Origin: Marinobacter salarius
GTDB lineage: Bacteria; Pseudomonadota; Gammaproteobacteria; Pseudomonadales; Oleiphilaceae
DNA length: 64,000 bases
Assembly: GCF_032922745.1 (NCBI RefSeq)
Contig: NZ_CP136693.1
Location: 2,232,001-2,296,000 of the forward strand
Direction: 5' to 3'
Shown here: one piece after another, positions 48,853 through 58,230 of the stretch
Numbering within the stretch: position 1 is the stretch's first letter
Layout: each line of letters opens with the position of its first letter
Made by a program: the position numbers and the translations under genes
The notes under the pieces: generated by a model
The model's input: the letters and a program-made list of their open reading frames with translations, nothing else
What the model was told of the DNA's origin: nothing
Database searches by the model: none

Positions 48853-51348
48853 GTGAATCCCAACAAGCTTTTATTCACGCTAGCTCTACTGCTACCGGCC
48901 TTAACAACCGCCCAATCCATAAGCCAGTCCCAGATTGAACAGTTCAAGAGTATGCCCCGGGCCCAGCAGGAAGCCCTGGCCAGCCAGTACGGGGTGGACC
49001 TGGATTCAATCGCCGGCTCATCGGGCCAGCAGAACCAGCGACCACAAAGTGTGAATGTGGTTGAGCCAGTGGACGCCATCTCCGATGAAGAAAGGGAGCG
49101 CGCCCAGGAAGAGCAGGAAAACAACGAAGAACAGGACCGCAAGAACGGTGGCTTGAAGCCCTTCGGTTACGACCTGTTCGCCGGCAGCCCCACAACCTTT
49201 GCGCCGGTCACGGAAATACCCATTCCCAACGATTACACCCTGGGCCCCGGCGACGTACTGCGGGTACAGCTCTGGGGCAAGGAAAACCAGCAACTGGAAC
49301 TGCCCGTCTCCCGGGCTGGCACCATCAGCTTTCCGCAGTCCGGCCCGCAAACCATCGCCGGCCTGAGCTTCGATGAAGCCAGGCAGCAAATCAAGAAGCT
49401 GGTCTCCGAACAATACATAGGCGTGCAAGCCAGCGTCACCCTGGGTGAGCTGCGCAGTATGAGGGTGTTTGTGCTGGGTGAGGCAAGAAACGCCGGTTCC
49501 TACACCGTCAGCTCACTCTCCACCATTACCAACGCACTCTATGTGTCCGGCGGCATCAAACGCACCGGCTCCCTGCGTAAAATCCAACACAAGCGGGACG
49601 GCAAGCTGGTCGGCGAACTGGACCTGTACGACCTGCTGCTGGCAGGCGACACCTCCAACGACAACCGTCTGCAACCCGGAGACGTTATCTTCATCCCGCC
49701 AGTAGGCGACCGCGTAGGCATAGACGGCGAAGTCTACCGCCCCGCACTCTACGAATTGAAAAACGGCACTAATCTGCAGGAATTGGTGAACCTGGCGGGA
49801 GGTCTCACGCCCCAGGCCTATCCGCAATTGGTGCGTATTGAGCGCAACAACGACGATTTTCTGCGCATCATCGCCGAAGCCAACCTCACCACGCTAAAAG
49901 GCAAACAAGCGAAGGTTAGGCCCGGTGACCGTATAGAAGTCGCCTCCATCTCCGATATCACTGGCCATTATGTGGAAGTGAAGGGTGCGGCTACTCGCCC
50001 CGGAAAGTTCGCCTGGGTACCTGGCATGAGGGTGAGCTCGGTGATCAGTAATCTGGATACGGATCTGGTGCCAGTGGCCGATCAACGGTATGCCGCCATT
50101 GTCCGCACCGATCCAAAGACCGATGAAGTATCCGTGTTGAACCTGCGGCTGCGTGACGCCGTTCAGAACCCCGGAAGCGAACAGGACATGCTGCTTGAAG
50201 AACAAGACCGCCTACTGATCTTCTCAGACGCCGGCAAGGTGAAAGGCGGCGAAGAAGGCCGCAACTTCACCCGGCAACAGTTGTTCAGCCCGGTACTGCA
50301 AAGGCTGAAATCCCAGGCCAAACCCGGCGCACCCGAGCAGACCATCCGCGTAACTGGCCCGGTGCGTTACCCCGGCGAATACCCATTACCCGCCTCAAGG
50401 CAGGTGGCAGACGCCATCTACGTAGCCGGCGGCCTGAAGGACTCGGCATCCCTATACACCGCTGAACTGGCACGTTTCGGGGTGGACGACGAAGGCACCG
50501 GTAACACCAGGATCCAGAACCTGGACCTGCAGGCCGTCATGGAAGGCCAGGTGTCTGTCAACCTGAAGAGCCGGGACCGCCTGCTGATCAAATCCATACC
50601 GGAATTCGCTCAAGCCAAAACCATTGAGCTTAACGGGGAAGTGCGTTACCCCGGCCAATACACCATCCGCGATGGCGAAACTCTTCGCGATGTAATCAAA
50701 CGCGCAGGCGGTCTCACCGACAACGCCTTCCCCGAAGGTGCCGTATTCACCCGCGAAAAACTCCGCCAACTGGAGACCCAGCGCCTGCGCGAAGCGGAAG
50801 AAAGGCTGCAGGGCGATCTGGTAGGCGTACAACTGGAAGGCGACGACTTTGGAGGCAAGAACGCAGAACGTACCCAACAGGTACAAGACCTGTTGGAAGA
50901 GGTGCAGGACTCCCGCCCCGTCGGCCGAATGGTGATCAACCTTACATCGGTTGTGGAGAGCGATGACTACCAGCCCATTCGCCTGCAGGATGGTGACACC
51001 CTAACCGTGCCAATCATCCCGCAAGCTGTCAGCGTATTTGGCGAAGTTCAGTTCCCGACCAGTCACCTGCACACCAACGGCCTGACCGTGGATGACTACC
51101 TGGAACGCAGCGGCGGCCCCACACGACAGGCGGATGAAGAAAGGGTGTATGTAGTGAAGGCCGATGGCTCCGTAATGCTGCCTGAAAAAAGTCGCTGGTT
51201 CGGCGGGCGCAGCCAGCAACCGGCGCCGGGTGACACCATTATCGTGCCCATTGATGTGGACAGGCTGAACCAGTTGGAGCTTTGGAGCAATGTGAGCCAG
51301 ATTGTCTATCAGATGGCGTTGGGTGCGGCGGCAGTGGGGAATCTTTAA
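48853..51348 (+). CDS. Polysaccharide export protein with multiple SLBB domains (Wza-like)
   Basis: 831 residues, more than twice the length of classical Wza. The start is GTG 48853; the signal peptide MNPNKLLFTLALLLPALTTA is uncleaved-lipobox-free. The Poly_export domain is near residues 125-215 (YTLGPGDVLRVQLWGKENQQ). At least four SLBB-type units follow, at about 215, 295, 495 and 600, recognisable by V-G-E-V-P-G-Y patterns such as ELNGEVRYPGQYTIRDGETL. It would form the periplasm-spanning export conduit. It is co-oriented with wzi and overlaps the next wzz start by one base (TAATG). Confidence 0.88.
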   Translation: MNPNKLLFTLALLLPALTTAQSISQSQIEQFKSMPRAQQEALASQYGVDLDSIAGSSGQQNQRPQSVNVVEPVDAISDEERERAQEEQENNEEQDRKNGGLKPFGYDLFAGSPTTFAPVTEIPIPNDYTLGPGDVLRVQLWGKENQQLELPVSRAGTISFPQSGPQTIAGLSFDEARQQIKKLVSEQYIGVQASVTLGELRSMRVFVLGEARNAGSYTVSSLSTITNALYVSGGIKRTGSLRKIQHKRDGKLVGELDLYDLLLAGDTSNDNRLQPGDVIFIPPVGDRVGIDGEVYRPALYELKNGTNLQELVNLAGGLTPQAYPQLVRIERNNDDFLRIIAEANLTTLKGKQAKVRPGDRIEVASISDITGHYVEVKGAATRPGKFAWVPGMRVSSVISNLDTDLVPVADQRYAAIVRTDPKTDEVSVLNLRLRDAVQNPGSEQDMLLEEQDRLLIFSDAGKVKGGEEGRNFTRQQLFSPVLQRLKSQAKPGAPEQTIRVTGPVRYPGEYPLPASRQVADAIYVAGGLKDSASLYTAELARFGVDDEGTGNTRIQNLDLQAVMEGQVSVNLKSRDRLLIKSIPEFAQAKTIELNGEVRYPGQYTIRDGETLRDVIKRAGGLTDNAFPEGAVFTREKLRQLETQRLREAEERLQGDLVGVQLEGDDFGGKNAERTQQVQDLLEEVQDSRPVGRMVINLTSVVESDDYQPIRLQDGDTLTVPIIPQAVSVFGEVQFPTSHLHTNGLTVDDYLERSGGPTRQADEERVYVVKADGSVMLPEKSRWFGGRSQQPAPGDTIIVPIDVDRLNQLELWSNVSQIVYQMALGAAAVGNL

Positions 51349-52304
51349 TGACTCGTTACGAACGTATACCAGAACCGTCTGAGGCCAGGTATCAGCCAGA
51401 TGACGAGATTGATCTTCGGGAGCTCTTTGCCACCCTGTGGGCCGGTAAATGGATTATTATCCTGATTACCATACTCTTCGCCGCCGCCGGCGTTGCCTAT
51501 GCGCTTTGTAAACCTGATATTTATCAGTCCAATGCGCTCCTTGCGCCAGCGGATGGAGAGAGTGGTGGTCGACTCGGTGGGCAGCTAGGCAGCCTGGCCA
51601 GTCTGGCTGGAGTGAATATCGGCGAGGACGGCTCCAGTAATACCGTTATAGCCAAAGAAGTACTTCAATCAAGAGCCTTTCTGACCGAGTTCATTCGTCG
51701 CCATGAGCTCGAAGCCCCAGTTGTGGCAACAAAAGCTTGGAACACCCGGCAAAGCGAGTGGGTATATGACCGAGAGATCTACAACCCCGAAACGGGTGAG
51801 TGGGGTACCGGTGAAAACGGAGATAGCTTACAGCCTACAAACTGGGATCTCGTTAAGACGTTCAAAGCAAACCATTTGAGCGTCAGCGAAAATAAAGACA
51901 ACGGCATGGTCACCGTGAGTGTAAAAAACCTCTCACCCTTGGCAGCGAAACAATGGACCGAATGGTTGGTGAAAGACATCAATGAGCACATGCGCGCCAC
52001 AGACATTGAAGAAGCGGAAGCAAGCATCAATTATCTTAAAGTTAAGTTGGATGAAACCAAAATAGCGGGAATGCAGCAGGTGTTTTACCAGTTAATAGAA
52101 CGTGAAACACGGACAGTGATGTTGGCCAATGCACAGCAAGAGTACGTATTCAAAACCGTAGATCCTGCAGTGGTCCCACAAGAAAAAATAGAGCCCAAGC
52201 GGATCTTAATAGCAGTATTGGCCGTAGTAATGGGCTGTATGTCCGGCGTGTTGGTCACGTTCATAAAATCATTTTTTTGGCCTGAGAGGCGGAGGTCTAT
52301 CTAA
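51348..52304 (+). CDS. Wzz-type chain-length determinant protein (2)
   Basis: About 318 residues from the ATG at 51348; earlier in-frame starts lie inside the wza-like gene. It has DDEIDLRELFATLWAGKWII then TM1, a periplasmic domain with GGQLGSLASLAGVNIGEDG, and C-terminal VDPAVVPQEKIEPKR leading into TM2. The Pro-rich PVVPQEKIEPKR segment and length match Wzz/FepE-type PCP1 proteins. It presumably works with the wzy-like polymerase at 55.5 kb. Confidence 0.92.
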   Translation: MTRYERIPEPSEARYQPDDEIDLRELFATLWAGKWIIILITILFAAAGVAYALCKPDIYQSNALLAPADGESGGRLGGQLGSLASLAGVNIGEDGSSNTVIAKEVLQSRAFLTEFIRRHELEAPVVATKAWNTRQSEWVYDREIYNPETGEWGTGENGDSLQPTNWDLVKTFKANHLSVSENKDNGMVTVSVKNLSPLAAKQWTEWLVKDINEHMRATDIEEAEASINYLKVKLDETKIAGMQQVFYQLIERETRTVMLANAQQEYVFKTVDPAVVPQEKIEPKRILIAVLAVVMGCMSGVLVTFIKSFFWPERRRSI

Positions 52305-52491
52305 AGTTGAAGTAGCCTTGTGTTTGATATCGAAACAGATCCAAAGCATCGCTTTCTAACCCTACCTAAGTTAAGCAGGTCCATCTGTTTCCATAAAGGT
52401 GGGCTGATATCTAAATATAATAACAGGAAAACATAATTATAAAATATGTTAGGACATTGTCTGCTTGAATGCATCCAGATTCAGTTAAATC

Positions 52492-53748
52492 ATGAAAAAG
52501 TTATTCGGAAAAAGTGAACTAGCTGTATATTTTTTAAAGTCTATACAAGCTCTTTCAAGCGTGCTTCTTACGTTTTATATAAGCTGGGCCTATTCATTAG
52601 AAGAGGTCGGTAAGTTTTCAGGCATACAAGCTTCTGCAATAGTGCTTGCCACATTGGCGTTAGCTGGAACAAATGAAAGTATTATCTATTTTGTTGCAAA
52701 ATCAAAAGCAAAGATCGCAAGAAGTTATCTAAAACTATCATGCGCCTATTTCTTGTTGCTGTTATTAGGTGCTGGATTGTTAGGCCATATAGCGCTTTCA
52801 TATTTTGATTTTACCAGTTTCGACATGCTTTTGGAAATCATTTACTTGGCCCTTCCGTTAGGGGTAATTATGATTATATCTGGATATTGTCGAGGATTAG
52901 ATAAAGCAGCTAACGCCGCATTTTATGAGATTGGCATAATCGCTTTTCTAACGTTGTTAGCATTATTGCCACTGAACTATATGTTTAGTGAAGTTGATAT
53001 ACTGCTTGTATATACGTCGATCACTTGGATTATGCTTTTTGTGTCAATAATTCAAGTAGCATTTGCAACTGTTGGGGCCGAAAGCAGCGGGTCAAACGAA
53101 GGCATTAAGGCTTCAGAATATTTGCTCGGCTCATTACATTTTTCAGTTTTCTCAATTGTAGGGATGTCCACGTCTTACTTTACGATAATGATCTGTTCTG
53201 CATTTCTAGATTACGAAGCGGTTGGGCTAATAAAAATTGCTCAACAATTATGTATATTAGTGTCTTTTGTTCTGGTGCTGGGAAATTTCGTTCTTCCCGT
53301 AAAGTATTTAAGATTGTATGAGAGCAATAGACTCTTTGAGCTTGAGAGTTTGGCAAGGAAGTCCTCATTAATCATGTTTTGCGTTGGGTCGTTTATAGCT
53401 ATTATATTGTTTTACTCTTTAGAATATATTTTTTTGGTGTTTTCAGTAAATATCAAAGACGATTCGTTTGTTTGGCTGATGGTTGGTGGGCAGTTAGTTA
53501 ACGTTGCAAGTGGATCTGTGCTGACACTTCTAAAAATGACTGGTTTTGTACGTGTTGCTTCAATTCTTTCTATTGCGACGGCGATTAGTTATTTTTTAAT
53601 GCTTGTAATTTTCGTCAGGTTCGATGGAATAGATGGTGTTGGCTATTCTATGCTCGTATTCTTTTTCTTCCAAAATGTAACCGCGTTATATTTGGTGCAC
53701 AGGTTTATAGGTATTAATCCGGTTTTCTTTTTAAGGAGGGTTGAGTGA
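52492..53748 (+). CDS. Polysaccharide flippase (Wzx-like)
   Basis: A 418-residue protein with about 12 TM helices and an N-terminal FLKSIQALSSVLLTFYISWA typical of the Wzx family. It is strongly AT-rich and opens the second foreign-looking glycan block. It follows a 187-base AT-rich gap that has no gene. Its stop overlaps the next start (GTGA). Confidence 0.86.
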   Translation: MKKLFGKSELAVYFLKSIQALSSVLLTFYISWAYSLEEVGKFSGIQASAIVLATLALAGTNESIIYFVAKSKAKIARSYLKLSCAYFLLLLLGAGLLGHIALSYFDFTSFDMLLEIIYLALPLGVIMIISGYCRGLDKAANAAFYEIGIIAFLTLLALLPLNYMFSEVDILLVYTSITWIMLFVSIIQVAFATVGAESSGSNEGIKASEYLLGSLHFSVFSIVGMSTSYFTIMICSAFLDYEAVGLIKIAQQLCILVSFVLVLGNFVLPVKYLRLYESNRLFELESLARKSSLIMFCVGSFIAIILFYSLEYIFLVFSVNIKDDSFVWLMVGGQLVNVASGSVLTLLKMTGFVRVASILSIATAISYFLMLVIFVRFDGIDGVGYSMLVFFFFQNVTALYLVHRFIGINPVFFLRRVE

Positions 53749-54581
53749 AATTAAAAGGAGTAAAAACCAAGGCGCTTGAGTACTTAGAGGAGCTTAGAAC
53801 TCTAAATTATCCACTTAAACTAAATTATTGCATAGAGCAGAATGCAGGAGATTCATTTAACAAAGACTTTATCGGTGACTATTTTGGTGTCTGTGTAGGT
53901 AAAAATACAATGCTAGCCAAAAAGCATTATCTATTCTGTGGCAGCGTCCTTAGCAGATCCAATAATAACAGCATTGTAATAGGTGCTGGTCTGATATCCG
54001 ATGAAGTTCGATATAAAGGAAGTGCCAGAATCCTCGGGGTACGTGGCGAATTATCGCTAAAAAAAGTTAGGAAGTTTCAGAATATAGATGAGGATATATT
54101 TCTTGGTGATCCAGGCAGCATGATAAGAGAAATTGCTCTACTCAATGATGATAGGAGTTTAACTAACTCGGGTAAGAAATATAAGCTAGGGATCATACCG
54201 CATTTTGTTGACTATCCGTACGTTCAGCGCAGTTTCTATAATGATCCTTCGGTGTTAGTCATTGACATAAAAAATAGATATGATCTTGTTGCAAAAAAGA
54301 TCAAAGGTTGTGAGGCAATTGTATCAAGCTCCTTGCATGGCTTGATATTTTCTGATGCTATCGGAGTTCCTAACTCATGGGTATCCATCTCTGATCGCAT
54401 TGTTGGTGGTGATTTTAAATTTAATGACTATTATTCGGTTTGTGATCTAGGGAAAATAAAAAACACTTGTCGAGACAAAAAGAGCATAATGAACGCTTCA
54501 GAAAGGTCTTTTGTTTCGAATCCACTCTTTTATTTCAAAATGAAAAACCTTGTGAATAATGAGTTTTTCAAATATGCCTGA
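53745..54581 (+). CDS. Polysaccharide pyruvyl transferase family protein
   Basis: 278 residues, GTG start at 53745 behind AAGGAGGG. Family features are QNAGDSFNKDFIGDYFG near residue 32, SIVIGAGLISDEV, GVRGELSLKKV and the conserved C-terminal IVSSSLHGLIFSDAIGVPNS. These enzymes add a pyruvate ketal from phosphoenolpyruvate to a sugar, giving an acidic group on the glycan. It is translationally coupled to the flippase. Confidence 0.88.
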   Translation: MKLKGVKTKALEYLEELRTLNYPLKLNYCIEQNAGDSFNKDFIGDYFGVCVGKNTMLAKKHYLFCGSVLSRSNNNSIVIGAGLISDEVRYKGSARILGVRGELSLKKVRKFQNIDEDIFLGDPGSMIREIALLNDDRSLTNSGKKYKLGIIPHFVDYPYVQRSFYNDPSVLVIDIKNRYDLVAKKIKGCEAIVSSSLHGLIFSDAIGVPNSWVSISDRIVGGDFKFNDYYSVCDLGKIKNTCRDKKSIMNASERSFVSNPLFYFKMKNLVNNEFFKYA

Positions 54582-55491
54582 TCCTAGTATATCGGTAGTC
54601 ATTCCCCTTTATAACAAAGAGAAGTATATTTGCAAAAGTTTAGAGTCTGTGTTGAGTCAAACCTATTCTCCTCATGAAGTTATTATCGTAAATGATGGAT
54701 CAAAAGATAATAGTATTGATGTGTTAACAGACTTTTTGGATAGTCGTTTTTTTGAAAATTGTGTAAAAATAGTAGACCAAAATAATAAAGGAGTGTCTTC
54801 GGCTCGAAACTTAGGTGCCAGATATGCAACTGGCGATTACGTCGCATTTCTCGATGCTGATGATATATGGGATCGATCTTTCATCGAAAAGATGGTCCGT
54901 TTAATATGCACTCATCGTGGGTTTGCCATCTATTCATGTGGTCATGTTGTCAATAAGTTATCATCAGGGACGTATAGCTACAAATGTTATGGTAAAGAAG
55001 TGCAAGAGTTTAGTCGTGAGGCATTTTCACAAGTCATGAGCAGATGCAGTTTGGTCAATAGCTCGAAAGTAATTATCGATAAATCGCTATTTTTTGAGAT
55101 TGGAGGATTCCCGGAAGGTATAAAATACGGTGAAGATTTATACGTTTGGCTTAGATTAATGCAAAAATATCGATTATGTTATCTACCTGATGCTTTAGTT
55201 ACGATTAACCAAGACTTTGATCCTGAGCGAGCTAATCGAAATTCGCAAGTCATATATCCTTTAATATATTTCTCGGATGAACGGTCTATGTTGGTCAATT
55301 CGGAAAAGATCTATCTTAATAAAATTTTCTTTAGAAGCTTTTTTGTTAAGTTAGCTTCTGGTGATTGTGGGGCTGCACTGCGTACCGTCCACTATTACTC
55401 AAAGATCAGAGGTAAACGAGCGTTCCTTTATCTACCACTTGTGTTGTTACCCTCGTTTATTTATAGATATTTCTACAAAATACTTTGGTGA
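54559..55491 (+). CDS. Glycosyltransferase family 2
   Basis: 310 residues. GT-A motifs are SVVIPLYNKEKYICKSLESV, IIVNDGSKDNS, GVSSARNLGARYA and AFLDADDIWD (DXD), then GEDLYVWLRL. It overlaps the pyruvyl transferase end by 23 bases; Met6 at 54574 is an alternative start. Confidence 0.9.
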   Translation: MSFSNMPDPSISVVIPLYNKEKYICKSLESVLSQTYSPHEVIIVNDGSKDNSIDVLTDFLDSRFFENCVKIVDQNNKGVSSARNLGARYATGDYVAFLDADDIWDRSFIEKMVRLICTHRGFAIYSCGHVVNKLSSGTYSYKCYGKEVQEFSREAFSQVMSRCSLVNSSKVIIDKSLFFEIGGFPEGIKYGEDLYVWLRLMQKYRLCYLPDALVTINQDFDPERANRNSQVIYPLIYFSDERSMLVNSEKIYLNKIFFRSFFVKLASGDCGAALRTVHYYSKIRGKRAFLYLPLVLLPSFIYRYFYKILW

Positions 55492-55494
55492 CCA

Positions 55495-56556
55495 GTGATC
55501 TCGACTTATATGCCATATTTGGCATTGTTGTTACTTTACTTCTATTTCATTACATTGAGGCTCTTGGTAAAACCGAGCGGATATAGTTTTCTATATCTTT
55601 TCGCTTTCTGTCTTGTTGCTTTTTCAGGCCTTAGGCACTCTGTTGGCACTGACTATTGGACATATGTAAATTTCATTGTAGATATTTATAAGGGATACGA
55701 TAGTTACATGGAGCCTGGTTTTGAGGCTATGGTCCGAATTGTTGGTGAGCCTCGCTTTGTCTTTTTTCTATCTTCATTATTGACAGTCTGTGGGTTCTTT
55801 TCGTATTTTAAACTATATCCCCCTGGGGTTGCTATATCCTTGGGGTTGTTCTTTTTGCTACCTATATTTTATTTATCCTCTTTTAATGGAGTGAGGCAGT
55901 TTATTGCAGTAGGTATCTTTCTGGCGGCATTAAGGTTTGTTGTTAATCGGCGCCTTGTTTTATATATCTTCGCTATTCTTTTGGCTGGTATATTTCATAA
56001 GTCCGCAATTCTTTTGTTGCCGGCTTATTTCGTTCTAAGATCAAGATATCTGCCATTAGTCCTAGTTGTATTTTCATTTTTATTGTTTGAAATGTCATAT
56101 TTAATTCGTGACTTTACTATAATTTTCGGGTTTTCCGATAAATATTTTGGAGACGGTTTTTCCAATGAAGTTAATTACAAAAGTCTTTTTGTTGTGCCAG
56201 TCTATCTTTGGTTTTTAAAGACTTTCGCCCATCTTCGGTGTGAGCTAGTCTTAAAAACTGTGCTTGTTAATATGATGGGTGTTTCATCATTATTAGCGGT
56301 CGTTCCGCTTCTCATCGAGATACCTTCAAGTATTGTATTAAGAATGTCTACTTATTTTACTCCTGCGATTCTTCTATTGGTTCCAGTATATTTTTACTCG
56401 ATTCGCGATAAATTTATAAGGTTTTCGTTTCTGGTATTTATTTACGTTTTCGCGATGCTATATTTTTTTGTTGTTGTGTATTTTCAAGGCCAGCATTATC
56501 AATTAGTTCCCTACTGTTTTTCATTTTCTTCAGAACCTTTCTGGGGTTGCCATTAA
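55495..56556 (+). CDS. EpsG-like polysaccharide polymerase (Wzy)
   Basis: A 353-residue hydrophobic protein with about 9-10 TM helices. SGLRHSVGTDYWTYVNFIVD after the second helix and FNGVRQFIAVGIFLAALRFV later are characteristic of the EpsG/Wzy group. GTG start at 55495. The last residues (SEPFWGCH) do not look native; shifting frame near 56518 gives FFIFFRTFLGLPLS before a stop at 56560-56562, so a late frameshift is possible. It is the only clear polymerase in either glycan block. Confidence 0.85.
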   Translation: MISTYMPYLALLLLYFYFITLRLLVKPSGYSFLYLFAFCLVAFSGLRHSVGTDYWTYVNFIVDIYKGYDSYMEPGFEAMVRIVGEPRFVFFLSSLLTVCGFFSYFKLYPPGVAISLGLFFLLPIFYLSSFNGVRQFIAVGIFLAALRFVVNRRLVLYIFAILLAGIFHKSAILLLPAYFVLRSRYLPLVLVVFSFLLFEMSYLIRDFTIIFGFSDKYFGDGFSNEVNYKSLFVVPVYLWFLKTFAHLRCELVLKTVLVNMMGVSSLLAVVPLLIEIPSSIVLRMSTYFTPAILLLVPVYFYSIRDKFIRFSFLVFIYVFAMLYFFVVVYFQGQHYQLVPYCFSFSSEPFWGCH

Positions 56557-56952
56557 GCTAGCGATGATCTTATGTTTTTCCCGGTTAGTAGCGTTTGAGA
56601 AAAGTCTTTTATTATCGAGATTATTTTTAAAGTTGTTAGCTTTAATCTGCGCTGTAACCTTTAGTTTCGGTCCTTCTCGATATGGGTAGTTTTCTGCATG
56701 GTGCGTCTAAACCTTCCTTGCCTATGAATATTGTCTACCAACCAAGCTATCACTTGTGCGAAGATGTTTCAGGAATTTTAGATTTTTCTTCTCTAGATAG
56801 TATCAGTACTTGAACGGTGTTTAATATGTAAGTTTAGGTCATGTCTGTTGGAAACTAACTTCTTTTTTTGTTTTTTTAGCATATTGACGCAGTTCTAGTG
56901 GCTTTTACATCTATTAAAAATTATTGCATATAATAATATGAGGTAAGGTTCA
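56557..56952. other. AT-rich gap without a recognisable gene
   Basis: 396 bases between the polymerase and the PP-loop gene. All frames are broken by stops; no repeats, tRNA or clear promoter is seen. Length and composition suit decayed coding sequence, but I cannot identify a parent gene. GAGGTAAGG at 56940-56948 is the ribosome binding site of the next gene. Confidence 0.5.
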
Positions 56953-58230
56953 GTGATTGATACCGAAATAAGTGTTGAAAAAATATCTACGATAGCAAAA
57001 TATATGATATGCCCAAAGAGCCTTGATTGTGGCAGCTCTATTGAGAGTATGTCTGAACAAGGTCTCTCTGATTTCGAAGAATACGATTATCGGATGGGTT
57101 CGGTGTCTTATCAACCCGGAAATAGTGGTGATGTTGATGCCTTGCTGAATGCGATTAAACGATCTCTACAGAAAATCGATTCGTCTAAGCACCCGCTGCT
57201 ACTTCTAAGTGATGGTAAAGACTCAATGGCCCTAGCGGTGGGTTATTCCAGATTAGGTGAAAGCGTAGAAACTCTCACTTTTTTGCGTCGCGAAGATCAT
57301 GGGATGAAAGAATACATTACTAAGGTTTGTCGAAAACTTGGGCACCGACCGTATTTTGTTGAAGTTGATCATATATTGAACCAATTTAGCAAGGAAACAT
57401 TCGTGGGTGCATGTGGTGTAATGGAGTCTCCTGTTCTTGATCAAGGTTTCATGTTTTTTTTGTATGGTTTGAAATCTTTTTTTGGTGAAGGCACTCGGAA
57501 TGCTGACGAATATGTGGTGATTGACGGGCTAGGTAATGATGAGACTTTTGGTTATTTGCCTTCGTCTAATCAATACCGATCTTTCTTGTTATCTAAGCTT
57601 GGCTTGTGGAAGTTAATCCCTACCAATCTCAGAGCGCTTAAATGGTATATTAGATCACCATGCGAGTCTCATGGTGATCTATCGACTCTTGGCTGTATTT
57701 TCCCCATTCCGAAGAGTTTTGATCTTAATCAATATTTTTCTAAGGTTAAGAAATCATCAGAGCCAGTTTCCTTTGTGGATTTTAGGGCATTTTCGCGAGG
57801 CGCCTTTCATGATCACCAATGCATGATGGGTAAGACTAAAGCCGCTACTACTTATCTGGGCGCTGATGTCGTTTTTCCTTGGATAGATACTGAGTTGGCA
57901 AATTTTGTTTTTAATTTACAGATTGAAGATAAATTTGATTTTAGCTCATTAACTAATAAGTTGCTTCTTAGAAAATTGCTTTTAGCAGAGATAGGTTGGG
58001 AACAGAGTAAACGTGGTGTCGATTTATACTATGATCTCGAAGAGAAGTGGTTCAAGTCTGAGGTGCTGGCCTCTATTGTCCCATTTGAGTTGATTTCTAT
58101 TATAGATAGTAACCTTATCCTGCCGAACTATGCAAAAAAAAGAGCCTACCTAGAACTTTTGAATTTATATGGTTTTTGCCTTAACCAAAAGATGACTCAC
58201 GATGAGATTAAAGAGCTGTTGCTTGGATGA
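56953..58230 (+). CDS. PP-loop ATPase related to asparagine synthase C-terminal domain, without glutaminase domain
   Basis: 425 residues, GTG start. The PP-loop is LLLLSDGKDSMALAVGYSRL near residue 82, a variant of SGGXDS. Following segments (ETLTFLRRED, YVVIDGLGNDETFGYLPSSN) and the C-terminal region (VVFPWIDTELANFVFNL, then KRGVDLYYDLEEKWF) match the asparagine-synthetase/adenylating fold. The N-terminal 80 residues are not a class II glutaminase: there is no Met-Cys start. It would activate a carboxylate with ATP and needs ammonia or another nucleophile from elsewhere, perhaps to amidate a uronic acid. Its stop overlaps the next start (ATGA). Confidence 0.75.
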   Translation: MIDTEISVEKISTIAKYMICPKSLDCGSSIESMSEQGLSDFEEYDYRMGSVSYQPGNSGDVDALLNAIKRSLQKIDSSKHPLLLLSDGKDSMALAVGYSRLGESVETLTFLRREDHGMKEYITKVCRKLGHRPYFVEVDHILNQFSKETFVGACGVMESPVLDQGFMFFLYGLKSFFGEGTRNADEYVVIDGLGNDETFGYLPSSNQYRSFLLSKLGLWKLIPTNLRALKWYIRSPCESHGDLSTLGCIFPIPKSFDLNQYFSKVKKSSEPVSFVDFRAFSRGAFHDHQCMMGKTKAATTYLGADVVFPWIDTELANFVFNLQIEDKFDFSSLTNKLLLRKLLLAEIGWEQSKRGVDLYYDLEEKWFKSEVLASIVPFELISIIDSNLILPNYAKKRAYLELLNLYGFCLNQKMTHDEIKELLLG

